Shown: positions 49,777 through 58,213 of the stretch, in pieces | Layout: each line of letters opens with the position of its first letter | Position numbering within the stretch: the first letter of the stretch is position 1 | NCBI RefSeq assembly: GCF_003568865.1 | Contig: NZ_CP031115.1 | Location: forward strand, 1,612,001 to 1,676,000 | Length of the DNA stretch: 64,000 bases | From: Rubrobacter indicoceani | GTDB taxonomy: Bacteria; Actinomycetota; Rubrobacteria; Rubrobacterales; Rubrobacteraceae | Reading direction: 5' to 3' | The notes under the pieces: generated by a model | The model's input: only the letters and a program-made list of their open reading frames with translations | Databases searched by the model: none | What the model was told of the DNA's origin: nothing | Translations under genes and position numbers: made by a program

Positions 49777-51426
49777 CTAGACTTCGGAGAGGACTTTCTT
49801 TGCCCGGGGGATACGCGGCGCGCTCATGGAAAGCTCCGTGACGCCGAGGGCGACGAGCTTCGGGATCAGGTCCGGCTCCCCGGCCGCCTCGCCGCAGACC
49901 CCGACCCAGACGCCCGCTTCTCTGGCGGCTTCGCAGGTCAGGCCGATCAGCTTCAGGACGGCGGGGTGATCTGCGGTCTGCAGGTGCTCCAGCTTCTCGT
50001 TGCCCCGGTCCGCAGCGAGCGTGTACTGAACAAGGTCGTTTGTGCCAATGGAGAAGAACGATACCTCCGGGGCGAGATCCGAGGCGCAGATCGCCGCCGC
50101 CGGGGTCTCGACCATCACCCCGACGTCGAACTCCCCGAACTCCGTGCCTTCGGCGGAGAGCTCGTCCCGGCACCTGGAGATAAGGTTCTTGGCGGCGACG
50201 ATCTCATCCGCGTTGGCGACCATGGGGAACATGACTTTCAGGTTGCCGTGCGCCGAGGCCCGGAGCAAGGCCCGGAGCTGCGGCTTGAAAAGCTCGGGGA
50301 CATCGAGGCACATCCGGATGCCACGCCAGCCGAGAAACGGGTTCTCCTCGTAGGGCTGCTCCACGCCGGGCAGGTCCTTGTCCCCCCCGACATCGAGCGT
50401 GCGGAAGATAACCGGACGCTCCCCGAACGCCTCCACGGCCTGCCGGTACACCTCGAACTGCTCGTCCTCGGTCGGCAGCTCGTCGCGCTCCATAAACAGG
50501 AACTCCGTGCGGAAAAGCCCGACGCCCTCCGCGCCGTAGGCTATTGCGTCGGCGGCCTCTTTCGCCGAGCCGAGGTTCGCGGAGACCTCGATCCTGCGTC
50601 CGTCGGCGGTGCGTCCCTCTACGTCCTTGAACTCATCGAGGGCGGCCTTCCGCTCCTCGGAAGCGGCCCTTTTGCGCTCGAACTCACGCTCGGTATCCGG
50701 GTCCGGGTCGGCGACGGCGTAGCCCGAGTCACCGTCTATGGCGACCATCTTCGCCGAGAGCGACCCCTCGATGGCGTTCCCGACCCCGACCACCGCCGGT
50801 ATGCCCATCGAACGGGCCATGATCGAGACGTGCGAGGTTTTGGAGCCCTCCGCCGTTACGAAGCCGAGGGCCATCCCCTTCGGGATGCGAGCGGTGTCGG
50901 ACGGGGCCAGGCTCCGGGCAAGGATCACGGAAGGCGTGTCCAGAGCGGCGAGCCCGGCGGCCCCGCAGCCGATAAGCTCCGCTGCAATCTGACTTGTAAC
51001 GTCGCGCACGTCGTCGGCGCGGGCGGCCATGTACTCGTCGTCCATCGAGGCGAGCATCCCGGCGAACTCCTCCCCGACTTCCAGAACCGCGGCCTCCGGG
51101 CTTTCAAGCGACTTCACCCGCTCCTCGACCCCTTCGGCAAGCTCCGGGTCTTCGGCCATCTCTATGTGGGCCTCGAAGATCCCGGCTTCGCTCGTGCTGC
51201 CGGACTCGCGCATCTCCTCGGCGGTCTGGGAGAGCTTGGCCGTTACTGTGGCGACGGCCTCGTGGTAGCGGGCGACCTCGCGCTCGACCTCGGCCTCTTC
51301 GATCTCCCTGCGTTCGGCTTCGAGCTTGCCCGGCGTGTGGATAAAGGCCGGACCGAGGGCAACGCCCTCGGAGGCCGCTACGCCGTCCAGTCGCAAGCCC
51401 GTCGTCCTTTCGGTATCGGCCGGCAT
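49777..51426 (-). CDS. ptsI: Phosphoenolpyruvate-protein phosphotransferase (PTS enzyme I)
   Basis: The 549-residue protein transfers phosphate from PEP to HPr. The phosphohistidine His199 lies in GSKTSHVSIMARSMGIPAV, and the PEP-binding domain shows GLFRTEFLFM, FRTLDVGGDKDLPG and FFSIGTNDLVQYTLAADR. Length is slightly below the usual 570. It is 1 nt from ptsH and shares its transcript. It supplies phosphate for the fructose, glucose-type and glucitol-type EII systems of this window. Confidence 0.96.
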   Translation of the reverse strand: MPADTERTTGLRLDGVAASEGVALGPAFIHTPGKLEAERREIEEAEVEREVARYHEAVATVTAKLSQTAEEMRESGSTSEAGIFEAHIEMAEDPELAEGVEERVKSLESPEAAVLEVGEEFAGMLASMDDEYMAARADDVRDVTSQIAAELIGCGAAGLAALDTPSVILARSLAPSDTARIPKGMALGFVTAEGSKTSHVSIMARSMGIPAVVGVGNAIEGSLSAKMVAIDGDSGYAVADPDPDTEREFERKRAASEERKAALDEFKDVEGRTADGRRIEVSANLGSAKEAADAIAYGAEGVGLFRTEFLFMERDELPTEDEQFEVYRQAVEAFGERPVIFRTLDVGGDKDLPGVEQPYEENPFLGWRGIRMCLDVPELFKPQLRALLRASAHGNLKVMFPMVANADEIVAAKNLISRCRDELSAEGTEFGEFDVGVMVETPAAAICASDLAPEVSFFSIGTNDLVQYTLAADRGNEKLEHLQTADHPAVLKLIGLTCEAAREAGVWVGVCGEAAGEPDLIPKLVALGVTELSMSAPRIPRAKKVLSEV

Positions 51427-51427
51427 A

Positions 51428-51688
51428 TCATTCCTCCTCGCTGGAGATGATCTCGACTACCGCGGCCAGCGCGGCCTCTTCGTCTTCCCCGTCTGCCTTG
51501 ACGAGCACCGTGTCGCCCTGCTTTGCCCCGAGGGTCATCAAACGCATGGAGCTCTTCGCGCTCGCCTCCCGCTCGCCCTTCGCAACGGTAACGTCTGCGG
51601 AAAACCCCTTTGCGGCCTTGACTATGTTCGAGATCGGCCTGGCGTGAATACCGGCCTCCGGTACAACTACGACTTCCTGCTCGACCAT
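51428..51688 (-). CDS. ptsH: Phosphocarrier protein HPr
   Basis: The 86-residue HPr has phosphohistidine His15 in AGIHARPIS and a regulatory-site-like serine in SSMRLMTLGA (Ser46/Ser47), the place targeted by HPr kinase in Firmicutes; whether a kinase exists here is unknown. ATG 51688 has GGAGGAG upstream. An internal promoter with a perfect TATAAT lies 38 nt upstream, so ptsHI can be made without fructose induction. Confidence 0.95.
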   Translation of the reverse strand: MVEQEVVVVPEAGIHARPISNIVKAAKGFSADVTVAKGEREASAKSSMRLMTLGAKQGDTVLVKADGEDEEAALAAVVEIISSEEE

Positions 51689-51725
51689 TTCTCTCCTCCT
51701 TTTTTCGTCCGTTCTCTGGGGTTTG

Positions 51726-51731
51726 ATTATA
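51726..51731 (-). promoter_or_regulatory. Internal promoter -10 of ptsHI
   Basis: A perfect TATAAT on the minus strand; transcription would start about 31 nt before the ptsH ATG. No good -35 is seen at 17 nt, but the site lies in the gap after fruA and after a hairpin, which fits a separate constitutive promoter for general PTS proteins. Confidence 0.5.
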
Positions 51732-51785
51732 GGGACTGCGGAATCCGCCCACCCGCAAAGAAGTACCTTCTCTGTCAACAGCGGA

Positions 51786-51824
51786 CGTCCCCACAAAGCC
51801 GCCCCCGGTGGCCGTCCCCACAAA
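51786..51824. repeat. Two 12-bp direct repeats between fruA and ptsH
   Basis: CGTCCCCACAAA occurs at 51786-51797 and again at 51813-51824, 27 nt apart. The second copy forms the loop of the hairpin at 51803-51837. Role unknown; a regulator site or an mRNA element is possible. Confidence 0.5.
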
Positions 51825-51837
51825 CGGTCCACCGGGG
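51803..51837 (-). terminator. Hairpin between fruA and ptsH, possible attenuator
   Basis: CCCCGGTGG (51803-51811) pairs with CCACCGGGG (51829-51837), extended inward by CCGT/ACGG with one bulged base, giving 13 pairs. It follows the fruA stop by about 18 nt on the minus strand and precedes the ptsH promoter. No T-tract, so partial termination or an mRNA-processing role is possible. Confidence 0.45.
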
Positions 51838-51854
51838 CTTCTTCAAACGGACCG

Positions 51855-53336
51855 CTAGGCCGTCGCCGCGGCTTTCTCCTCGGTGGTCTTCGAGGTGGTC
51901 GCTTCCTCGACGGCTTTCTGGTCGGTCCCGAAGCTTTTAAGAGCTATAACGAGAACCGCGCTTACAAGCGTGCCTATCGCGATGGCAAGCAGGTAGAGCG
52001 GCCAGTTGCCGATAAGGCCGATAACAAAGATCCCGCCGTGCGGCGCGCGCAGCGTCGCCCCGAAGAGCAGCGAGAGCGCGGCGGTTGTGGAGGAACCGGC
52101 GATCATGGCCGGTATAACGCGCAGCGGGTCGCTCGCCGCAAACGGTATCGCCCCCTCGGTTATGAACGACGCCCCGAGCAGCCAGTTGGCCTGTCCGGCC
52201 CGACGCTCGGAGTTGGTGAAGAGCTTCGGGCGGACGGCGCAGGCCAGAGCGAGGGCGAGCGGCGGGACCATCCCGGCGGCCATCACGGCGGCCATCGGGC
52301 CGAAGGCCCCGCCGGCAAGCCCGGCTATCGCAAAGGCGTAGGCGGTCTTGTTTATCGGGCCCCCGAGGTCGGCGGCCATCATCGCGCCGAGGATCAGGCC
52401 GAGCAGCGCGGCGTTTGCGCCCGTCAGGCCGGAGAGCCAGTTCTGCATCCCCGTCGTTGCCCCGGCTATCGGGTTGCCTATAACGAGGATCATAACCGCG
52501 CCGACGACAAACGTACCCACGACCGGGTAGACGATGATGGGCATGAGCTTCCCGAACGCGCCGGGGACCTTTATCTTTTTGAGGAGCATTACGACCGCAC
52601 CGGCGAGAAGCCCGGCGGCGAGACCGCCGAGGAAGCCGGCCCCGATCTCGTTCGCCAGCAGACCCCCGACGATGCCCGGCGCGATGCCCGGACGGTCGGC
52701 CATCGCGTAGGCGATAAACCCGGCGAGGATCGGCACGAGCATCCCGAACGCCGTGGCCCCGATCTCGAAGAACAGAGCCGGGATGGTGAAGTTCTCGTAG
52801 ACGTTCGACTCCGTTACCCCAACCGTATCCCCGAACGCGAACGCGAGGGCGATCAGGATCCCGCCCGCCACGACAAACGGGATCATGTAGCTGACCCCGG
52901 TCATAAGCCAGCGGCGCACCTCCGCGCCCTTGCTCGTGCCGCCGCCGCTGGCGAGGAGGTCGTCATCCTCTTCTCTCTCGTCGCTCACGCCGGCGGCCCC
53001 GGCTGCGCCGCCCGCCGCGACGCCGGCCTTCCTCTCGGCGGCTTTCTCGGCGCGGGCCACGACCTCGCCCGGTCGGTCTATCGCCTCGCGCAGCTTCACC
53101 TCGACCTTCGGCTTGCCGTCGAACCGCTGTTTGTCCGCAACGTTTGCGTCGGTGGCGAAGATAATGGCGTCGGCGTCGCGGATCGTCTCCGGCGAGACGA
53201 ACTCCGCGCCCATCGCGCCGTGGATCTCCACCTCTATGTCGTGACCTTTTTCCCTTGCGGCCTGTTCTATTGCCTCGGCGGCCATCGCGCTGTGGGCGAT
53301 GCCGGTCGGACAGGCGGTTACCCCTACAAACTTCAT
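51855..53336 (-). CDS. fruA: PTS fructose-specific EIIBC component
   Basis: The 493-residue permease starts with an EIIB domain, phosphocysteine Cys9 in TACPTGIAHSAMAAEA, then a low-complexity linker (about residues 100-135) and an EIIC domain (MTGVSYMIPFVVAGGILIALAFAFG; DLGGPINKTAYAFA; ASFITEGAIPFAASDPLRVIPAM). It imports fructose as fructose 1-phosphate. In many bacteria EIIA is fused to this protein; here it is separate, encoded 59 nt upstream. The ATG has AAGGAAG upstream. Confidence 0.95.
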   Translation of the reverse strand: MKFVGVTACPTGIAHSAMAAEAIEQAAREKGHDIEVEIHGAMGAEFVSPETIRDADAIIFATDANVADKQRFDGKPKVEVKLREAIDRPGEVVARAEKAAERKAGVAAGGAAGAAGVSDEREEDDDLLASGGGTSKGAEVRRWLMTGVSYMIPFVVAGGILIALAFAFGDTVGVTESNVYENFTIPALFFEIGATAFGMLVPILAGFIAYAMADRPGIAPGIVGGLLANEIGAGFLGGLAAGLLAGAVVMLLKKIKVPGAFGKLMPIIVYPVVGTFVVGAVMILVIGNPIAGATTGMQNWLSGLTGANAALLGLILGAMMAADLGGPINKTAYAFAIAGLAGGAFGPMAAVMAAGMVPPLALALACAVRPKLFTNSERRAGQANWLLGASFITEGAIPFAASDPLRVIPAMIAGSSTTAALSLLFGATLRAPHGGIFVIGLIGNWPLYLLAIAIGTLVSAVLVIALKSFGTDQKAVEEATTSKTTEEKAAATA

Positions 53337-53395
53337 GCTCTTTCTTCCTTTCCCGCTGACTTTCGCTTACCCCGGTACTCCCCGCTTCGCTGTCT

Positions 53396-53851
53396 CTAGA
53401 GCTGCACCTCCCGACGCAGGAGTTCCATCACCTCTTCGGGCGATTCGGCCTCCCGCAGCGACGCCCGGAAGTCCTCGTGGATAAGCTTCCGCGCGAGGCG
53501 CGAGAGGATCTTGACGTGCAGGTTGTTCTCGCCCTCCGGCGCGGCTATAAGAAAGATAAGGTCCGCGTCCTCGTCGCCGTACTTGATCGGGGCGGGCGTC
53601 CTGCCGAACGCGACCGCCGGCTCCCTGACCCCGCCCGACTTGGCGTGTGGTATGGCTATCCCCATCTCCATCCCGGTCCCGCCGGTCTCCTCCTCGCGGG
53701 CACGGGCTGCCTGTACGTAGGCGTCCTTGTCCGAGAGGCGTCCGTCTCTGTCGAGCAGCTCCGCGAGCGCGTCTATCGCCCCGAAGTTGTCCGTTGCGTC
53801 GAGGTCGAGCGCGATCAGGTTGGCGTTCGTTATGTCGTCTATGCCGGGCAT
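53396..53851 (-). CDS. PTS fructose-type EIIA component
   Basis: The 151-residue protein belongs to the EIIA fructose/mannitol/Ntr family with phosphohistidine His69 in MGIAIPHAKSGGVREPAVAFGR. It relays phosphate from HPr to the EIIB domain of FruA. The ATG has AAGGAG upstream. Its place between fruK and fruA shows it serves fructose rather than nitrogen signalling. Confidence 0.93.
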   Translation of the reverse strand: MPGIDDITNANLIALDLDATDNFGAIDALAELLDRDGRLSDKDAYVQAARAREEETGGTGMEMGIAIPHAKSGGVREPAVAFGRTPAPIKYGDEDADLIFLIAAPEGENNLHVKILSRLARKLIHEDFRASLREAESPEEVMELLRREVQL

Positions 53852-53915
53852 TTCTCTCCTTCTCGTTTCCCTGTCTGCCGCTGAATTTCCCGTAGCCGTC
53901 CTCTACGGCCCCCGC

Positions 53916-54872
53916 CTACGTCTTCATCACCACCGCCTCATCCCTGAGAACCCTTCCGGCGTCCACCGACTCGCTGACCGTTACCTCGTCGAGCCGCAGG
54001 TCTTCGGGGGTCGGGCCTCCGGTGCCGGGGATCTTCGCCGCCGCGGCCCCCCACGCGACGCCCCACGCAACGCCTTTCTCCCCCGCTCCGCCGCCCGCAA
54101 GAAAACCGGAGAGCAGCGAATCCCCCGCCCCGACGGTGCTGCGCGGCGTGAACGGCGGGGTCTCGGCGTGATAGGCACCGGATTTTTCGGCGAGGATCGC
54201 CCCGTCCGGCCCGAGCGAAACAAGGACCTTCGCCGCGCCCAACTCCCGGACCTCTTCCGCCGCCTCCAGCACGTCTCCAAAGGTCGTGAGCGTCCGCCCC
54301 ACAAGCTCTGCAAGCTCTTCGTGGTTGGGCTTGACCACGTCCGGCCCGGCCTTGAGCGCCTCGGCGAACGGCGCGCCGCTGGTGTCAACGGCGACCAGAC
54401 ACCCGGCCCTTTTCGCCAGCCGAACAATCCGGGCGTAGGTTCCGGGCGCAAAGCCGGGCGGTACGCTCCCGCAGAGCGCGAGCCACCCGGTCTTCTGTAC
54501 GACCCGCTCCGTCTCCTCGATGAGAAGCTCGACTTCGGCGCGTGAGAGATGCGGCCCCGGGGCGTTGATCTTGGTAACCACCCCGCCCGGCTCGACGATG
54601 CTCAGGTTCATCCTGACGCCCTCCCGAATCGGCACGCGCACTATGTCGTACTCCGATAGCAGCGCCGTGAACCGCTCCCCATCCGCCAGCCCCACCGGAA
54701 ATACCGCCCTCGACGAAACGCCGTTGCGCATAAGGTTGCGTGTCACGTTTACGCCCTTGCCACCGGCCTCGACGGTTACGTTTTCGGCCCGCTGCACCGC
54801 CCCGACCGCAAGGTCTTCGACCCGGTAGGTCAAATCCAGGCTCGGGTTCGGGGTAAGGGTAACTATCGTCAT
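53916..54872 (-). CDS. fruK: 1-phosphofructokinase
   Basis: The 318-residue PfkB-family kinase converts fructose 1-phosphate to fructose 1,6-bisphosphate. Motifs: IVTLTPNPSLDLTY at the N-terminus, AGGKGVNVTRNL in the substrate site, and STVGAGDSLLSGFLAG with the catalytic Asp near residue 248. It overlaps fruR by 4 nt (ATGA) and precedes the EIIA gene by 64 nt. Confidence 0.95.
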   Translation of the reverse strand: MTIVTLTPNPSLDLTYRVEDLAVGAVQRAENVTVEAGGKGVNVTRNLMRNGVSSRAVFPVGLADGERFTALLSEYDIVRVPIREGVRMNLSIVEPGGVVTKINAPGPHLSRAEVELLIEETERVVQKTGWLALCGSVPPGFAPGTYARIVRLAKRAGCLVAVDTSGAPFAEALKAGPDVVKPNHEELAELVGRTLTTFGDVLEAAEEVRELGAAKVLVSLGPDGAILAEKSGAYHAETPPFTPRSTVGAGDSLLSGFLAGGGAGEKGVAWGVAWGAAAAKIPGTGGPTPEDLRLDEVTVSESVDAGRVLRDEAVVMKT

Positions 54873-55630
54873 ACACGCATCACCTCCGGGCCGGACTCTT
54901 CGTAGGCCGCGGCCTCGTCCCTGCTGAGTCCCCTGTCGGTGACTATCATATCCACTTCCGATATTGCTGCAAAGCGCACGAAATGCTCCTCCCCGAATTT
55001 GCTGTGGTCCGCAAGCAAAACGACCTTCCGGGCAACGGAGATCATGGCTCGCTTGACGTTCGCTTCGGCCATGTCCGGGGTCGTGAGCCCTTTTGCGAGC
55101 GAGATGCCGTTGGCCGCCGAGAACACGATGTCCGGCGTAAGGCTCTTTACGAAGCCGGTCGCGTTCTCCCCGACGCTCGCAAGCGTCCGCGCCCTAACCC
55201 GCCCGCCCGTCAGAAACAGCGTTACGGACGGGTTCCCGGCGAGCGTGCTCGCTATCGGGATGGAGTTGGTCACGACGGTGAGATCCCGGTCCATCGGCAA
55301 CATCGCCGCCAGAGAACCGGTCGTCGTCCCCGCGTCGAGCATCACCGTGCCGTGCTCGGGCAACAACTCAAGGGCCGCCTTTGCAATATGATGCTTCTCC
55401 TCGACCATGCGCCCGATGCGCTCCGCAACCTCACGCTCAAAGACAAGGTTCTCGACCGGAACCGCCCCCCCGTGCGTCCGGCGCAGCATCCCCCGCCGCT
55501 CCAGGTGCGTCAGATCCCGCCTCACGGTCTCCGGCGTTACCCCGAGCTCCAGGGCCAGCGAACCAACCTCGACCCGCCCCTCACTCCGCGCGCTCTCTAC
55601 TATCACCCGCTGACGCTCCTCCGCGTACAC
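54869..55630 (-). CDS. fruR: DeoR-family transcriptional regulator of the fructose operon
   Basis: The 253-residue repressor has the DeoR HTH (VEVGSLALELGVTPETVRRDLTHLERRGMLRRTHGG, about residues 20-55) and a sugar-phosphate-binding domain (VMLDAGTTTGSLAAML; KVVLLADHSKFG). I chose GTG 55630 (GGGAGG 5 nt upstream), which gives the common FruR start MYAEERQ; the frame extends six codons further to a TTG. It is the first gene of the fru operon and probably represses it until fructose 1-phosphate binds. Confidence 0.93.
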   Translation of the reverse strand: MYAEERQRVIVESARSEGRVEVGSLALELGVTPETVRRDLTHLERRGMLRRTHGGAVPVENLVFEREVAERIGRMVEEKHHIAKAALELLPEHGTVMLDAGTTTGSLAAMLPMDRDLTVVTNSIPIASTLAGNPSVTLFLTGGRVRARTLASVGENATGFVKSLTPDIVFSAANGISLAKGLTTPDMAEANVKRAMISVARKVVLLADHSKFGEEHFVRFAAISEVDMIVTDRGLSRDEAAAYEESGPEVMRV

Positions 55631-55936
55631 CTCGTCCTCCCTTCCCAAGTAAGACGGTTTTTCTTTGTTTAAATTTGACTATACCCGTTTTATTTTGTTT
55701 TAGCAATAGTTTCGGCACGATTTTTTTGTTTTTCTGTGTTTTGCCCTTCAGATAGTGTGGAGGAGCTTGAGTGGGGCCTGAAGGTTTCGGCGGGGCGGGG
55801 GTGGTAGTCGGGACAGAGGTGTTGCAGGAGTGGACTCGACCGGGGGTCGGGGCCGGTACGCAAGGCGGGTACGGCAACGGGGCGAGCGCGACGGAGTGGC
55901 CGGGACGCGGACCCCCGAGAAGAGAGGAAAAGGGCA
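55631..55936. other. 306-bp intergenic region between fruR and the DUF4394 pseudogene
   Basis: The first 120 bp are AT-rich and hold the minus-strand fru promoter with repeated AAACAAA motifs. From about 55760 to 55936 the sequence is GC-rich with no convincing gene; a plus-strand frame there belongs to no recognisable protein. It may include the remains of the promoter and leader of the decayed DUF4394 gene. Confidence 0.5.
55663..55706 (-). promoter_or_regulatory. Promoter and probable FruR-binding repeats of the fru operon
   Basis: On the minus strand TTGCTA (55701-55706) and TATAGT (55678-55683) are exactly 17 nt apart. The spacer contains AAACAAAA (55693-55700), and AAACAAAG recurs just past the -10 (55663-55670). 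Direct repeats flanking the -10 are typical of DeoR/FruR operators; binding is inferred. The leader to GTG 55630 is about 40 nt. Confidence 0.6.
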
Positions 55937-56965
55937 ACGAATCGCTCTACGGGCAATCGAGGGTTCAGGCGCGGCGGCGCCTCGGGGATAGTTCTCGGCC
56001 TTCTGGCGGCGGGGGTTTCCGGGGCAGTCGCTCAGGAGGGAACGACAACTCAGGGTGCGGCCGCACCGGCAAACCCGGGGGAAGTCTACGCGCTCACGAC
56101 GGCGGACACCCTGCTCGTCTTTGACGGCGACCGGCCCGACAGGACCGAGCGAGACATCATTCGGGGTCTTCGGGACAACGAGAGCCTCGTCGGCATGGAC
56201 TTCCGGCCGAGCAGTCAGGTTCCGGCGCAGCAGGGCGCACTCTACGGCATCGGCAACCGGAGCAACATCTACACCATAAACCCGAGAAACGGCCGGGCCA
56301 CGCTCGCTAAATTCATAAAAGATGCAAACGGCGCGAGGATCGCCCCCAGGGGCTCGAGCTTCGGCATTGACTTCAACCCGACCGCAGACCGGCTGCCGCG
56401 TCGTCAGCGAGGTCGATCAGAACCTCCGGGTCAACGTGGATACCGGAGCGACCACGGTCGATGGCGACCTCGCCTACGCAGGCGGCGACGAGAAGGCGGG
56501 CCGAAACCCCTGGGTAACGGCGACGGCCTACACGAACAATCAACCGGGGGCGTTCAACAACCCCAGCGCCACCCTCCCCGTTACCGGCCAGACGACCACG
56601 CTCTACGATGTAGATCCCGGTCCGGACATTCTGACAACCCAGAACCCGCCCAGCGACGGACGCTCAACACCGGGGGCGGTCTCGGCTTCAACGCCAGGCT
56701 CAACTCCGGTTTCGATGCCGTCACGGCCGGGGGCGTGGATCAGGCCTACGCCGCTCTTCAGATAAAGAACAGGAAGGCCGCCGGGTTCTTCCGGGTCGAC
56801 CTCGAGACGGGTCAGACGGCGAGCCTGGGCAGGATCAACGGCGGTCGCACCCGGGCCGAAGGGCTCGCCATCCCATCGGCGGCGAAACGCTCCGCTGAGC
56901 GACGCGCCGAACGACCCGCAGAAGGTAGAGGAGATCACCAGAGCGACGGCCCGAAATCCGGGTAG
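55937..56965 (+). pseudogene. Decayed gene for a secreted DUF4394 protein
   Basis: A signal-peptide-like start (NRSTGNRGFRRGG, then IVLGLLAAGVSGAVA) leads into DUF4394 repeats (VYALTTADTLLVFDGDRP; ALYGIGNRSNIYTINPRNGRA; FGIDFNPTADRL). The frame is broken twice: an extra base near 56394 (after DRL, where the RVVSEVDQNLRVN continuation is in the next frame) and a missing base near 56657 that restores the first frame at TLNTGGGLGFNARLN. The expected ATG at 55937 reads ACG, and no ATG, GTG or TTG precedes it in frame. Sequencing errors could cause the two indels but hardly also the lost start. Confidence 0.8.
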
Positions 56966-57172
56966 CCGCTTTCTACCTTGCAGGGCGATGAGCACGTCCC
57001 TGCACTACACGCTTACCAACCCGCCGCGAAGCCGCGCCGCTGACGGTTTCGCCGCTGACGGGAAGCACGGTGGGTCTTCGGGCCGTCGGGTCGTCGGGTT
57101 TTGAAGACCGTTACAAGGAGACGACCCGTCCGCTTTTTGCGTGCGGCACCCGGAGCGGCGGCACCCGGTTCG

Positions 57173-58201
57173 TCAGGCTTCGGAGCCGATGTCGTCCATA
57201 CGCCGGACGGGACGATGGCGCACGGGGTGCTCGCCCGCAACCTCGATACGTCCCTGCTCCTCGAGCAGCTCCAGATGCGCAAGGGTTTCGGCCAGGGCAA
57301 AGCGCAACTGGTAGTCCGAGAGGTCGAGCGAGAAGACCCGGCAGGCTATCTCATACGGCGTAGCGGGTTCTCCGGCGTAGGCTCTGTACATCACATCGAG
57401 CCGGTCTTCGTGGTGGCGGGTGAGTTCCTCGATGCGCCCGTTCAGGTCGTGAAAAAGCGGGCCGTGTCCGGGCAGGACAAGGTTCACGTCGAGGCCGCGC
57501 ATGCCGTCTACCGAGGCGAGGTAGCGGGCCAGCGGGCGCGGTTCGGTGGCGGGCCAGACGCCGATGTTCGGGGTTATACGCAGCAGAACGTGGTCCCCGC
57601 CGATAAGCAGACCCCGGTGCTCGTCGTGAAAGACAAGGTGGTGGTCGGTGTGGCCGGGGGCGTGGATAAGACGGTACGAACCAGCCCCCATCTCCAGCTT
57701 CTCCCCCGGAGCCAGAGGCGTGATCTCGTCCGGCAGCTCAGTCCGGCTGCTCTGCTTCAGCACGTTCGGTCGGGCGGTCGCCTCGTCCATGCCGTAACGG
57801 ACCATGAACCTGAAGAAGCGGTCGGTGTCGGCGGTCGGGTTCCAGAGCCTGCGGGCGGCGGCGATCTCCATTCCGCTCATAAGAACCGGGCATCCGGCGC
57901 GCCCGGACATCCACTTCGCAAGCCCGATGTGATCCGGATGAAGGTGCGTAACCACCACCCGCCGGATGTCCCCGCCGAGGTCCAGGCCGAGCGACTTCGC
58001 GCCCCGCCTCCAGACCTCACGACCCTCCGGGTAGTCGAAGCCGGGGTCTATCACCGTCCAGCCGTCGTCTTCGCGCACCAGGTACGACGCCACAAAGACA
58101 AGCGGAAACGGCACCGGCACCTTCAGTTGCCACACGTCCTCGAAGACGCGGGCGACCCCCCCGACGGGCTGCGTACCGAGTTCCGACGGGGTGACGGGCA
58201 A
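57173..58201 (-). CDS. MBL-fold metallo-hydrolase (glyoxalase II-like)
   Basis: The 342-residue protein has the metal motif THLHPDHIG, then HAPGHTDHHLVFH and LPGHGPLFHD, the HxHxDH...H...D order of glyoxalase II/lactonase-type hydrolases, and a C-terminal helical extension (ATPYEIACRVFSLDLSDYQLRFALAETLAHL), probably a winged-helix-like domain as in LACTB2. The start is TTG with AAGGCGG 5-6 nt upstream. It follows the glutaryl-CoA dehydrogenase gene by 12 nt and may hydrolyse a thioester from that pathway (inference). Confidence 0.85.
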   Translation of the reverse strand: MPVTPSELGTQPVGGVARVFEDVWQLKVPVPFPLVFVASYLVREDDGWTVIDPGFDYPEGREVWRRGAKSLGLDLGGDIRRVVVTHLHPDHIGLAKWMSGRAGCPVLMSGMEIAAARRLWNPTADTDRFFRFMVRYGMDEATARPNVLKQSSRTELPDEITPLAPGEKLEMGAGSYRLIHAPGHTDHHLVFHDEHRGLLIGGDHVLLRITPNIGVWPATEPRPLARYLASVDGMRGLDVNLVLPGHGPLFHDLNGRIEELTRHHEDRLDVMYRAYAGEPATPYEIACRVFSLDLSDYQLRFALAETLAHLELLEEQGRIEVAGEHPVRHRPVRRMDDIGSEA

Positions 58202-58213
58202 CGGTGCCGCCTT

